52,400 nt of DNA from 'Osedax' symbiont bacterium Rs2_46_30_T18 (GTDB taxonomy: Bacteria > Pseudomonadota > Gammaproteobacteria > Pseudomonadales > Balneatricaceae). Positions 8,249 to 16,505 of this stretch are shown one piece after another (position 1 is the stretch's first letter; each line of letters begins with the position of its first letter). The notes beneath the pieces were generated by a model. That model saw only the letters and a list, made by a program, of their open reading frames with translations, had not been told where the DNA came from and ran no database searches. The DNA is taken from assembly GCA_002163025.1 (NCBI GenBank), contig MABF01000244.1, positions 1-52,400 of the forward strand. Direction: 5' to 3'. The position numbers were made by a program, and so were the translations under genes.

Positions 8249-9655
8249 TTAGATAACTACATCAGTCTGCGCGTTAAGTTGCTCTAGTACTTGTGAAAAA
8301 ATAACAACTCCTCTATCAAAAAGCTGGCGAGAGTCTGGCCCACCTATGGCAATTCTTAGAGCATTACTCTGCAACTGACTATTAGCGGCAGTGAATACGT
8401 CGGCGGTCCGTACTTTGACATTTTTCGCCAGCAATAAGCCGCACAATTGATACATGTTGATATCATCCGGCAGCTCCAGCCACAAATTTAAACCGCCACA
8501 GCAAACACTTAGATTGTAGCGCTCAAACATCTCAATGAAGGCTTGTTGACGGTAGCCAAGCTCAGCTTCTAGTCGCTGTTGGTTTTGCAGGTAACTATCG
8601 CTTTGGATAAAGCGACAGGCGAGCTCGAAATTCATCGTTGACACCATCCAGCATTGAGCGTGGATGTGCTGGTTTAACTTCGCCTGTAACGCTCTTGGCG
8701 CTAACATATAGCCGATGCGTAACCCGCCGGCAAAATATTTAGATAAACTGGATAAATAGATAAATCTGTCAGGCGCCTGTTGTTGAAATGGCGGTCGCCA
8801 GTACTGGCTAAGACAGTAATTTACGTCATCCTCAATAATATAAAATTGATATTTTTTACTTAGGACTAGCAGTTTTTGCAGTAGCTGATGAGAGTATTGA
8901 AAATTGGTCGGGTTTTGCATGTTAGGCGTGATATACAAGACTTTTACCTTGTTTTCGCGACAAATGTCTTCAAGTATAGCTAAGTCCAACCCTTGATTTG
9001 TCAGTGGAACTTCCTGCGTTTGCAGACCGGAAGCCCTCGCCGCTTTGTGAAATCCTGGGTAGCACAACTGTTCGTGTACCACTAAGTCTCCAGGTTGGGT
9101 CAAAACCTGCAGTACAGAATAAATACCCTGCTGCGCTCCCTGGGTGAAAATGAGCTCTTTAGCGTTGTTTTCAATACCTTTAGCACTCAACCATTGAGAA
9201 AAAACTTTTTTATGCCTGCTTATGCCCTCGGCAGAATAGGCCATCATTTGCAACAGTGCCACAGAATCATTGGCCAGTTCGTGCATCGCCTGGGCCAAAA
9301 TATTTTGCTGGCCGAGCATAGGTTGCATGCTGGCGGAAAAGTCGATGCATTGATTGCTCTCCCGAACTAACAACCCTGAATTAACAAAAGTGCCCGCACC
9401 CAATTTTGCTACGACTATGCCCCTTTTCTCAGCCAGCGCATAGGCACGGGTAACTGTGCCGTGTGTCACATTCAGTTGGTCCGCCAGCCAGCGCTGCGCC
9501 GGTAACTTTTGTTGATGCGCCAGTTCTCCTGAGCTTATCGCCGCTTCAATGTAACCCGCCAATACTTTGTATTTTGCTTGAGTTTCGCAGTCTTCGATAA
9601 AAGCTTGTTTATCTATTTCCCAAATTGTACCCATAACAATAAAACCGTTGCTCAT
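8249..9655 (-). CDS. MocR-type GntR/aminotransferase regulator
   Basis: A 468-residue PLP-dependent MocR regulator. The GntR winged helix lies at about residues 27-93 (PAQRWLADQL then THGTVTRAYALAEKRG). The aminotransferase-fold domain follows, with YITPNMQNPT near 241-250, IIEDD near 273-277 and the PLP lysine K306 in SSLSKYFAGGLRIGY. It is only distantly like the TauR-like protein at 3559. The gene is divergent from a LysE-type exporter, a common pairing in which the regulator controls the exporter. A 14-bp palindrome lies in the shared 84-base gap. The start is uncertain: neither the ATG at 9655 nor the one at 9634 has a clear ribosome site, so a leaderless or weakly initiated message is possible. 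The effector is unknown. Confidence 0.85.
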   Translation of the reverse strand: MSNGFIVMGTIWEIDKQAFIEDCETQAKYKVLAGYIEAAISSGELAHQQKLPAQRWLADQLNVTHGTVTRAYALAEKRGIVVAKLGAGTFVNSGLLVRESNQCIDFSASMQPMLGQQNILAQAMHELANDSVALLQMMAYSAEGISRHKKVFSQWLSAKGIENNAKELIFTQGAQQGIYSVLQVLTQPGDLVVHEQLCYPGFHKAARASGLQTQEVPLTNQGLDLAILEDICRENKVKVLYITPNMQNPTNFQYSHQLLQKLLVLSKKYQFYIIEDDVNYCLSQYWRPPFQQQAPDRFIYLSSLSKYFAGGLRIGYMLAPRALQAKLNQHIHAQCWMVSTMNFELACRFIQSDSYLQNQQRLEAELGYRQQAFIEMFERYNLSVCCGGLNLWLELPDDINMYQLCGLLLAKNVKVRTADVFTAANSQLQSNALRIAIGGPDSRQLFDRGVVIFSQVLEQLNAQTDVVI

Positions 9656-9678
9656 TTAAAGGAGTTGTGACAAATTAC

Positions 9679-9713
9679 GCATGCATACACTTGTGTTGAT
9701 TGTATGCATACAA
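9679..9713. promoter_or_regulatory. Palindromic operator candidate between MocR and LysE genes
   Basis: TTGTATGCATACAA at 9700-9713 is a perfect 14-bp palindrome. Part of it, ATGCATACA, recurs at 9681-9689 as a direct repeat about 21 bases away, i.e. two helical turns. MocR regulators commonly bind direct repeats of this spacing. The sites lie just upstream of the exporter and within the divergent promoter region. Confidence 0.5.
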
Positions 9714-9739
9714 TAATTTAAAATCAAGAGGAAACGAAC

Positions 9740-10345
9740 TTGAACAGCGCACTGATCGAACTGGCTCCCACACTGGCATTGTTTTGCATGGTAACAACTC
9801 TGACTCCCGGGCCAAACAACATTTTACTGGCTCACTCTGGTGCCCATTTTGGCATCAGGAAAACCTTACCGCATGTTTTAGGCATTCGATTTGGTATGAC
9901 CGCGCTGCACTTAACTATTCTGTTTGGATTGGGCGAATTATTTAAAACCTGGCCCAACTTACAGCAACTATTGAGTCTGCTCGCCTGTAGTTACATTATT
10001 TACATTGCCATTAAAATTGCCGGTAACAAAGCGCCAGATGGTCACTCAAAAGGCAACCCTATGAGCTTTCTGCAAGCGGCAAGTTTCCAACTGATCAACC
10101 CAAAATCCTGGGCGATGCTGCTGACTGCCAGCTCAGTATTTACCTTGGAAAATGAATTATTCTGGCCATCGGCGATACTGGGAGTACTGCTATTCAATCT
10201 GGCGACTCTGCCTGGCACTTTCATGTGGATCACTATAGGCAAGTTGGTCTCGAAAAAATTGATCGATCCAACATTTAATCAACGCTTTAACTGGAGCATG
10301 AGCTTTTTACTGTTGCTCACATTACCTATGCTATTTTTGTCTTAA
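9740..10345 (+). CDS. LysE/RhtB-family amino acid exporter
   Basis: A 201-residue membrane protein with about six helices. The N-terminal TLTPGPNNILLAHSGAHFGIR motif is the LysE/RhtB signature (positions about 21-41). Such proteins export amino acids or their analogues from the cytoplasm. The start is a TTG at 9740 with AGAGGAAA five to eight bases upstream. The next in-frame ATG (GCATGGTAACA) would remove the first helix, so TTG is preferred. It is divergent from the MocR regulator, which probably controls it. The substrate cannot be read from the sequence. Confidence 0.88.
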   Translation: MNSALIELAPTLALFCMVTTLTPGPNNILLAHSGAHFGIRKTLPHVLGIRFGMTALHLTILFGLGELFKTWPNLQQLLSLLACSYIIYIAIKIAGNKAPDGHSKGNPMSFLQAASFQLINPKSWAMLLTASSVFTLENELFWPSAILGVLLFNLATLPGTFMWITIGKLVSKKLIDPTFNQRFNWSMSFLLLLTLPMLFLS

Positions 10346-10468
10346 GCCTGGAGTGAGATTGCGGGTAAGCAGCCTGTGTCATCCGCAACTGTATTTCTAG
10401 TGTAACTTATATCACCGTTTATTAACGCAGCTGAGGTAACTGACGCTGCTACCAGAGAGGTTGTTAGG

Positions 10469-10972
10469 ATGCTGGACACTTTGAAGATGTTTACCCAATA
10501 TAAAAGCTGGGCAAATGAAACAAGCTACAACGCACTGACACAAGTAGGGGATGAAGAGCTACATAAGCAGCGCCAAACGAACTTTAAAACTATCATCTCC
10601 ACCTTAAATCATATCTACGTTGTTGATGATATTTTTAAAGCCCACCTGACGGGCACTGGACACCCATACCAACAGAGAAATACCGAACAGAGATTCTCTT
10701 TTGAACAGTTATGGGATAAACAGCTGCAGATGGACCTATGGTACATAGATTATGTAGATGCTTTAGCCAGTAATGATAGCGAACAGAGAATCAGTTTTGA
10801 ATATGTCGGTGGCGGTTCCGGGAATATGAGTATCGGCGAAATTATTTTGCATATAGTCAATCACAATACTTACCATCGCGGTTTTGTCAGTGACATGATG
10901 TATCAGATTCCGTTTAAACCAACGGCTAATGACTTGACGGTTTTTTTGCGTGACCACTACAAAGCCAGCTAA
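10469..10972 (+). CDS. DinB-fold putative metal-dependent protein
   Basis: A 167-residue protein of the DinB/YfiT-like four-helix bundle. The three metal-ligand histidines expected for the fold are visible: H48 in TLNHIYVVDD, and H132 and H136 in VNHNTYHRG. Family members include thiol-dependent transferases such as bacillithiol and mycothiol enzymes, but most proteobacterial members have no known reaction. There is no signal peptide, so it is cytoplasmic. The ATG at 10469 is preceded by AGAGG at a normal distance. It stands alone after the LysE-like gene, with its own 120-base upstream gap. Confidence 0.82.
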   Translation: MLDTLKMFTQYKSWANETSYNALTQVGDEELHKQRQTNFKTIISTLNHIYVVDDIFKAHLTGTGHPYQQRNTEQRFSFEQLWDKQLQMDLWYIDYVDALASNDSEQRISFEYVGGGSGNMSIGEIILHIVNHNTYHRGFVSDMMYQIPFKPTANDLTVFLRDHYKAS

Positions 10973-11010
10973 CGGATCAATATTTCTCACTGTTGTCTGT
11001 CAATAAATAC

Positions 11011-11038
11011 CGCCAGAATCCACAGTTGTATTCTGGCG
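11011..11038. terminator. Hairpin between convergent DinB and HD-GYP genes
   Basis: A 9-bp stem (CGCCAGAAT at 11011-11019 and ATTCTGGCG at 11030-11038) with a 10-base loop lies between two convergent genes. The flanks are AT-rich on both sides but lack a strong T-run, so it may act as a modest bidirectional terminator. Confidence 0.6.
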
Positions 11039-11051
11039 ATATTATTAGTTG

Positions 11052-12500
11052 CTAGTCTTTAAATTGTTCCGCTATCTGTATAAATCGCTGTTCTAATTTG
11101 AGAAACACATCGATTATGGCCGGGTCAAAATGACTGCCATTACCCTCAATGATAATAGATTTTGCTTTGTCGTGACTAAAAGCTGGCTTGTAAACCCGTT
11201 TGGTGATCAGTGCATCGTAGACGTCTGCCAGGGCCATTAAGCGCCCTGATAGTGGGATTTGCTCCGCCTTGAGGCCGTTAGGATAGCCACTTCCATCCCA
11301 TTTTTCATGGTGGGTGAGGCTTATATCCCGAGCAACAGACAAAAATGAGCTACCTTGTGAATCTCCCTTGGCTTGCTCTAGTGCGTCGGCACCTATTTGC
11401 GGGTGCTGTTTCATGATTGAAAACTCATCATCAGTCAGCTTGCCGGGTTTGAGCAAAATACTGTCGGGGATACCGACTTTACCAATGTCGTGCAGTGGCG
11501 CTGATTTGTAGAGTAATTCTATGCTGTAGTCATTCAGTTCAGCGCTGTATTTCGGGTTTTTTCTGAGTTCGAGGGCCAGAGCTTTCACATAATTTTGGGT
11601 TCGCATAATGTGCCCGCCAGTCTCGTTGTCGCGGGTCTCTGCCAGTGTTGCTAAGCTGAGTATGCATATATCCCGGGTCAGGTTGATCTCGTGGTTCTGC
11701 TGCGCTAGTGAGGAGATCATCACATTGGTATGTTGGGCGATAAGGCCAAATTCATCGTTGCTTATAACTGCAGCCTGGGTGGATAAATTACCACTAGTGA
11801 CTAGCTCTAAGGCGCTGTTCTGGGTGGTGATAAAAGCTTTTAAATTTCTTGCATAAGACAGAATTATCAGCAGCACATAGCCCATCATTACGCTGATGAC
11901 AAATATTACCTCGGCCAGGATATATACTTTAGCCATGGCTAAGTCGATGCTCGGATCTCGATTTATCAGCCAATGCAAATCTTTGTTGATGACTAATATC
12001 ACCACAAAGACAATTGATAATAAGCAGATGGTCGCGAACCAGCTGAACTTTTTGGTCAGTGGATAGGGATTTTCATCCGGTGCCAGATTTCGGTTTGTTT
12101 TCTTCAGTACTATGCCTATGTTGAGCTCTTTGTGCAGTGATAAATCACAGCTGATAAAAAAACCCAATATGATAATGCCCAGTAGGACTTTCAACTCGCT
12201 CTCCAACGGAAAACTATGGACTAGTTTGTTATAGCCCGCCAGCGCCAAAGCAATGGCGATAAATATACAAAAATCCCATACAAACTGATGTTTTGCTTGT
12301 TTTTTTAACACTACGTTAGTGAGTTTTTGCTCCAGGGCGTACCTGAGTGCCAGCGCCAATGAGAATATAATTAAGATGGGCACGAGCAGGGCAGTTAAGC
12401 TTAATGACTCTATAAACGGACACACATTTATCCCGTATACAGCAAAGATTATTGCGCCAAATGTGTAGTGACCAGTGCTTCTGATTAACGTTGAATTCAT
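11052..12500 (-). CDS. Membrane HD-GYP cyclic-di-GMP phosphodiesterase
   Basis: A 482-residue protein with about six hydrophobic segments in the first 215 residues, a HAMP-like linker at about 212-265 and a C-terminal HD-GYP domain at about 285-480. The catalytic HD pair is H337-D338 in APLHDIGKVGIPD. The later metal histidines are in LTHHEKWDGSGYP, with an intact GYP triplet at 405-407, so enzymatic activity is likely. HD-GYP proteins degrade cyclic di-GMP and tend to promote motility over attachment. It starts about 460 bases from, and faces away from, the curlin-like secreted gene set. That is suggestive because c-di-GMP often controls surface adhesins, but no direct link is shown. The membrane part matches no sensor family I recognise. 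Confidence 0.88.
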   Translation of the reverse strand: MNSTLIRSTGHYTFGAIIFAVYGINVCPFIESLSLTALLVPILIIFSLALALRYALEQKLTNVVLKKQAKHQFVWDFCIFIAIALALAGYNKLVHSFPLESELKVLLGIIILGFFISCDLSLHKELNIGIVLKKTNRNLAPDENPYPLTKKFSWFATICLLSIVFVVILVINKDLHWLINRDPSIDLAMAKVYILAEVIFVISVMMGYVLLIILSYARNLKAFITTQNSALELVTSGNLSTQAAVISNDEFGLIAQHTNVMISSLAQQNHEINLTRDICILSLATLAETRDNETGGHIMRTQNYVKALALELRKNPKYSAELNDYSIELLYKSAPLHDIGKVGIPDSILLKPGKLTDDEFSIMKQHPQIGADALEQAKGDSQGSSFLSVARDISLTHHEKWDGSGYPNGLKAEQIPLSGRLMALADVYDALITKRVYKPAFSHDKAKSIIIEGNGSHFDPAIIDVFLKLEQRFIQIAEQFKD

Positions 12501-12963
12501 GCTGTCTCAGTAGATAAATTAAGGGTGAACAGGGGCTATCAAGCTGTGGAACATGCCTTCTGTATTTTACCTAAATAACAGGGGATAGGCATTAAGAAAA
12601 AATGGGGGAATAGTAGGAGGTAAGCGTGGGGAGTAGTAAGTGGGAAGTGGGAAGTTCGGGGTTTTAGGAATAACTTCGGTTTATGAGAATACTGCTGTTG
12701 TGCTCTGGCTACCCTGTATTTATCAGTAAGATAGCCGCTAAATAAGTTTTATGAACTTAAAATAAATAACTTCCATTTTTGTTGCTTTGCATATACTCTA
12801 TTTTGGTCATGGATGATAAATACAATAGACTTCATAAAAATGAGAATAAAGTAAGTGCAATATTGTTGACGCACTCGTTGTCCCTCAACTGATTGAAATC
12901 ACCCGTAACTCTGAAATGATGTAATTATTTTTTCTTTTATAATAAGGATAGGATGAATTAAAA
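12501..12963. other. Long divergent intergenic region with a G-rich block
   Basis: This 463-base gap has no gene. At 12603-12661 the plus strand is strongly purine-rich, with five runs of three or more G, including two tandem GTGGGAA units. The four runs at 12628-12661 are spaced 10, 4 and 6 bases apart, which could allow a G-quadruplex. The rest is AT-rich. TATAAT at 12938-12943 lies just upstream of the ribosome site of the curlin-like gene, although no good -35 partner was found. Confidence 0.4.
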
Positions 12964-13464
12964 ATGAGAAATTTTACCTGTGTTTCTGTCGCTATGTTGA
13001 TTGCATTACCCAGTATCGCGATGGCCGATGATTATTTGATTAATCAAGATATTGTTATTTTTGATAAAGCCAAAATAGAACAACAGCATGGTGGCAGCAA
13101 CATACAGGCATTTAACAATGCAGAGCTTGACTCTTCTTATGGGGAGATACGGCAAAAAGCGCTACTTTACAGATTTGAAGCTACGCAAAAGCAAGGGGCT
13201 GAAAATATTCAGGCGATCAACAGAATAGTATTAGATGATAACAGATTTAGTACTGATATTATCCAGGAGGTAGAGGCCGACCGGATTAATTTCCAGCAAG
13301 AAGGCGGTGAAAAAAATCAACAAAGTGCTAACTATGTTGAATTTGAAAGTGATCTAAGTTTTACCTCTATTGTTCAGAGTGTCAGTGCTGATGACGTTTC
13401 TATGAGGCAAAGTGGCGGTAATGATAACCTGCAAAGTCTGAATAATATCAAACTACTCAGGTGA
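12964..13464 (+). CDS. Secreted curlin-like repeat protein
   Basis: A 166-residue protein with a clear signal peptide, cleaved after AMA at residue 21. The mature part is four imperfect repeats beginning at Q28, Q64, Q101 and Q138 (periods 36, 37, 37). Each contains a core like QQxGGxNxQxxN: QQHGGSNIQAFNN, QKQGAENIQAINR, QQEGGEKNQQSAN and RQSGGNDNLQSLNN, followed by a hydrophobic strand. This recalls the curlin unit (S-x5-Q-x-G-x2-N-x-A-x3-Q), in which Gln/Asn ladders stabilise a beta-solenoid amyloid, but the period is about 1.6 times longer. There is no cysteine in the mature chain. It overlaps the next gene by four bases (GTGA) and is followed by a CsgG/HfaB-like lipoprotein. I infer an amyloid-like or adhesive surface subunit; the precise family is unrecognised. 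Confidence 0.6.
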   Translation: MRNFTCVSVAMLIALPSIAMADDYLINQDIVIFDKAKIEQQHGGSNIQAFNNAELDSSYGEIRQKALLYRFEATQKQGAENIQAINRIVLDDNRFSTDIIQEVEADRINFQQEGGEKNQQSANYVEFESDLSFTSIVQSVSADDVSMRQSGGNDNLQSLNNIKLLR

Positions 13465-13793
13465 AGCTATTTGCAATATTGTTTATGTCATTTATAGCAG
13501 TGTTTGCATGGGGGGAGGGGAATTCAACATTCCCCACAATCCCTCTCTCTGATAAATCATACAGCGCCAGAAATATGATATCTGAAGCAAAAGTGATTAG
13601 ATCGGACACTGAAACTGACGGCTACAAAGTAATAGACCCCAATGGAAATGAGTTTTATGTAGACGATATAAAAAATCCTACTAAAGCTTTTTACGGTGTT
13701 TATATCGATTTTGGCAATGACGATATTTTAAAATCACAGATAGATATTGAAATTAATATCGATATTGACAGTATAAATTTCTTTGGATTATAG
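13461..13793 (+). CDS. Small secreted protein of unknown function
   Basis: A 110-residue protein starting at a GTG that overlaps the stop of the repeat protein (GTGA), implying translational coupling. Residues 1-17 form a signal peptide ending in FAWG. The mature chain has no cysteine. It contains a compact block, KVIDPNGNEFYVDDIKNP, and an acidic C-terminal tail rich in alternating Ile and Asp (QIDIEINIDIDSI), which would suit an edge beta-strand. I do not recognise the family. Its position between a curlin-like subunit and a CsgG/HfaB-like pore lipoprotein suggests an accessory factor such as a periplasmic chaperone, nucleator or minor subunit, comparable in place but not in sequence with CsgE or CsgF. 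Codon use is AT-rich like its two partners. Confidence 0.6.
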   Translation: MKLFAILFMSFIAVFAWGEGNSTFPTIPLSDKSYSARNMISEAKVIRSDTETDGYKVIDPNGNEFYVDDIKNPTKAFYGVYIDFGNDDILKSQIDIEINIDIDSINFFGL

Positions 13794-13800
13794 GTTTTTT

Positions 13801-14682
13801 ATGAAATTTCCGGGTTTGTTTCTGCTTTTACTCTGTGTTCTTGGTGGTTGTAGTAGTAATCAAGTCGCTTTTCAAAACGTAAGCTCAGTACCGGTCAACA
13901 CAACCACCAGTTTGAGTAATGTTTTAGCTTGTACAAAAGAAAAAATTGCCTCACACAATCAAAACACTGCCTACCTCATTATCGTAAGAGAGGTTGTTGA
14001 TGGCACTGTCAGAGAGAGAAGCACCAGTGATGGACCGCTTGGGGATGCCGGTGTGCATCAGTTACAAGGCGCTTTGGTTAGCTTGTTAAACAGTGAAAAA
14101 GCCATTGTCGTGGATAATCAACCGTCGATGTTCTCTAAGTACAGTAGAGGGTCCACTGGTTTAAATAAATTCGGAGTACCAGAGAGTGAGGCTCAAGTTA
14201 CCTATAAAGAATCGATGTTGAATTATGTTAATGCTATAAGAACAGGAAAGGGAATTCGTGCGGCCGAGTCCATTGTTGTTTTAACGATATCGGGGGCTTT
14301 TACTCGAATCGACTCAGCTAACCTGTCTAATGATGGATACGGTTTGACTCTCGGTGCCAATGGTAGCGGTGGTAAAGGAGAGATTGAATTCGGAAAATCT
14401 GTGTCAAAGAAAGTTATTTCTTTAAGCATAAATTTAATCAGACCTATGCTTAATACCATTATTAAGTCCGAGTCATTCGATCTTGAATTTTATAATTCAT
14501 CCAAAAAGTACAATGTTAAAGGGACTGTCGGCGAGGTTGATTTAGGTCTAGCGCTTTCTAATACAAGGATAGAAAGTATGCACAGTGCGCAGCAGACCTT
14601 AATCGATGCCTCAGCTATCTGGCTGGTTGAAAATCTGTTTTCCGGATCAACTAAATCATGTTTAACAACACAGCATGTATGA
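13801..14682 (+). CDS. CsgG/HfaB-like outer-membrane secretion lipoprotein
   Basis: A lipoprotein of 293 residues from the ATG at 13801; an upstream in-frame TTG at 13783 lies inside the previous gene. The signal has a hydrophobic core and a lipobox LGGC with the lipidated cysteine at 17. The middle and C-terminal parts follow the CsgG/HfaB layout. A strand (VVLTISGAFTRID) is followed by a Gly-rich hairpin segment (GYGLTLGANGSGGKG), which in CsgG forms membrane beta-hairpins. Next come a second strand pair (SLSINLIRPML and TIIKSESFDLE) and a closing helix (QQTLIDASAIWLVENLF). CsgG family members form outer-membrane pores exporting curli subunits; HfaB does this for holdfast anchors. It directly follows the repeat protein, its likely cargo. 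Similarity is by pattern, not alignment score. Confidence 0.62.
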   Translation: MKFPGLFLLLLCVLGGCSSNQVAFQNVSSVPVNTTTSLSNVLACTKEKIASHNQNTAYLIIVREVVDGTVRERSTSDGPLGDAGVHQLQGALVSLLNSEKAIVVDNQPSMFSKYSRGSTGLNKFGVPESEAQVTYKESMLNYVNAIRTGKGIRAAESIVVLTISGAFTRIDSANLSNDGYGLTLGANGSGGKGEIEFGKSVSKKVISLSINLIRPMLNTIIKSESFDLEFYNSSKKYNVKGTVGEVDLGLALSNTRIESMHSAQQTLIDASAIWLVENLFSGSTKSCLTTQHV

Positions 14683-14735
14683 ATGACCCGGTAGAAGATT
14701 AAGCACTAAAACGGTGCGCTGATTGGTGAAAAAGC

Positions 14736-16505
14736 TCATACAGCTCTTCGTTGCAGCATCTGTAAAATCTGAGTAAAGATTGAATTTTCCATCTTTTCCG
14801 GGATCTGCAGGGCTAAGCTGTGCCGATAGTAAGGGCTGAGGTCCAATCCAAAGCCCAATGCATAGAGTTCGATGTCAGGGCTGTTCTCCAGCATAGTGGC
14901 TACCTGACGCAAGTGATTGTCCAGATAGTTGTTGGCATTGGTCTGATGAGTGGCGCTCTCCATTGGGCAGCCATCGGATAAGACGATTAATATGCGCCGC
15001 TGCTCAGGTCTGGTCTGCATACGCTTTGCCGCCCACAGTAATGCTTCACCGTCGACCCCCTCGCGAAACAAATCAGCTTTTAACATTGCCCCTAAACCGC
15101 GCTTGGCCCGCTGTAGTTTTGTGTCGGCATCTTTGTAAATAATATGTCGGGTCTCACATAAGCGCCCGGGGTTTTCTGGACGTAACTGTCGCATCCATTG
15201 TTTGTAGCTTTTGCCCCCCTGCCAGGATTTAGTGGTGAAACCTAAGACTTCAGTGCTGGCTCCGGCCATTTCCAGGGCTTTAGTTAAAATGTAGATCAAG
15301 GTTGAGATTGCGTGAATGTGCTCTTTCATAGAGCCTGAATTATCCATCAGCAATGTGACCAGGCAATTACCACTGGGCAGCTGGCGCTGGCTGCGAAATA
15401 TATTACGGTAGCCCGGCGTTGTGACGATAGTATTTAATTTGCGCCCGTCAATGTAACCCTGTTCACGTGAGAATTGCCAACCGCTTTGTTGCTGGCCCGG
15501 GAGGATTGCTGCAAGCTCACGGGCCAGTCTGGGTATATTTATCGCCTGATTTTTCAGTAACTGCGCTTGTGTTTTAGCAAAATCATCGAGTTGCGAGTCC
15601 AATACCAGTTGTTCGGCTTTAACTATTTGATCATTGCTGCGGGTGAATATTTGATAGTTATTGAGTTGCTCGATAATCTGCCTGACTCTGACGTTATCAG
15701 GCCTTTTACCCGCGACAGAGATTTCACTATTATCATCGCTTTCAGGCTCCAGAAATAAACTAAAGCTGGCACCAGAGCTGTTTTCATTGGCTTGCTCTTT
15801 GTTTGTATCGGCATCACTGTCGTCAATCAGGCTATCCATCACTTCAACAATGACTAACGCGTGCTGGGCAAAGACAGATTGATCGCGGGTGTTTTTACGC
15901 ATACCAAGTAGGGCACCGCCAATGTGCCTGGCGATCATCATGCGCATCGGCTCAATTAAATCTTCGCTCTGGTGGTTCATTGGCAAACTGGTAAGGCGGC
16001 ACCAGACGACCTGGGCGATTGTGAAAACCATTAAGCCCAATTGATTTTCGACTGTGTCCGAGGCGCAAAATTGCTTGCACCACTGACGAAATCGGTGCTC
16101 TAGGTTTTTTCTGGTACCAGGCTGTAAATCGCTGACCAGTGATTCAGTACGAAGTTGTTCTAGCAGCTCAAAAACAAGCTGACCGATATTGCTCTGGGGC
16201 ATTAACTGTTGGTGCAGTTGTGCATCGCTGTATTTTAGTCGCAGGGCGATGGCATCAGCGGCACCGCGAAAAGATTGATAGTTATCAATGGCAAAATCCG
16301 GGCGCAAGTGTGGCGCTCTGATCTGCGCCGACTGGCCGTTAACTTCTGGACGCTGACCGCGAAACTCAAAGCTGGCGCAGCCGCTATTTGCGCGCACAGA
16401 GGCACTGCAGAGCTTTTCTACATGTTGCTGAAGTTTTTCGATGCGCATTTTTGAGTTGTCGGTAGATCCGGCGACAGCACCTTGCAGAATATCAATGACG
16501 GCCAT
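14736..16505 (-). CDS. cobT: CobT-like cobaltochelatase VWA subunit
   Basis: A 589-residue CobT-type protein. The N-terminal half has the CobT pattern (GAADAIALRLKYSDAQLHQQL near 81-101). An acidic linker lies at about 226-262. A C-terminal von Willebrand A domain at about 380-585 carries an intact MIDAS motif D388-N-S390-G-S392. In aerobic cobalamin synthesis CobT and CobS form an AAA+/VWA ring that powers cobalt insertion by CobN. It overlaps the upstream cobS gene by 14 bases, so the two are co-transcribed. No cobN or other cobalamin gene is visible in this window. The pair may serve a distant CobN or act on another metalloprotein; the sequence cannot decide. Confidence 0.88.
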   Translation of the reverse strand: MAVIDILQGAVAGSTDNSKMRIEKLQQHVEKLCSASVRANSGCASFEFRGQRPEVNGQSAQIRAPHLRPDFAIDNYQSFRGAADAIALRLKYSDAQLHQQLMPQSNIGQLVFELLEQLRTESLVSDLQPGTRKNLEHRFRQWCKQFCASDTVENQLGLMVFTIAQVVWCRLTSLPMNHQSEDLIEPMRMMIARHIGGALLGMRKNTRDQSVFAQHALVIVEVMDSLIDDSDADTNKEQANENSSGASFSLFLEPESDDNSEISVAGKRPDNVRVRQIIEQLNNYQIFTRSNDQIVKAEQLVLDSQLDDFAKTQAQLLKNQAINIPRLARELAAILPGQQQSGWQFSREQGYIDGRKLNTIVTTPGYRNIFRSQRQLPSGNCLVTLLMDNSGSMKEHIHAISTLIYILTKALEMAGASTEVLGFTTKSWQGGKSYKQWMRQLRPENPGRLCETRHIIYKDADTKLQRAKRGLGAMLKADLFREGVDGEALLWAAKRMQTRPEQRRILIVLSDGCPMESATHQTNANNYLDNHLRQVATMLENSPDIELYALGFGLDLSPYYRHSLALQIPEKMENSIFTQILQMLQRRAV

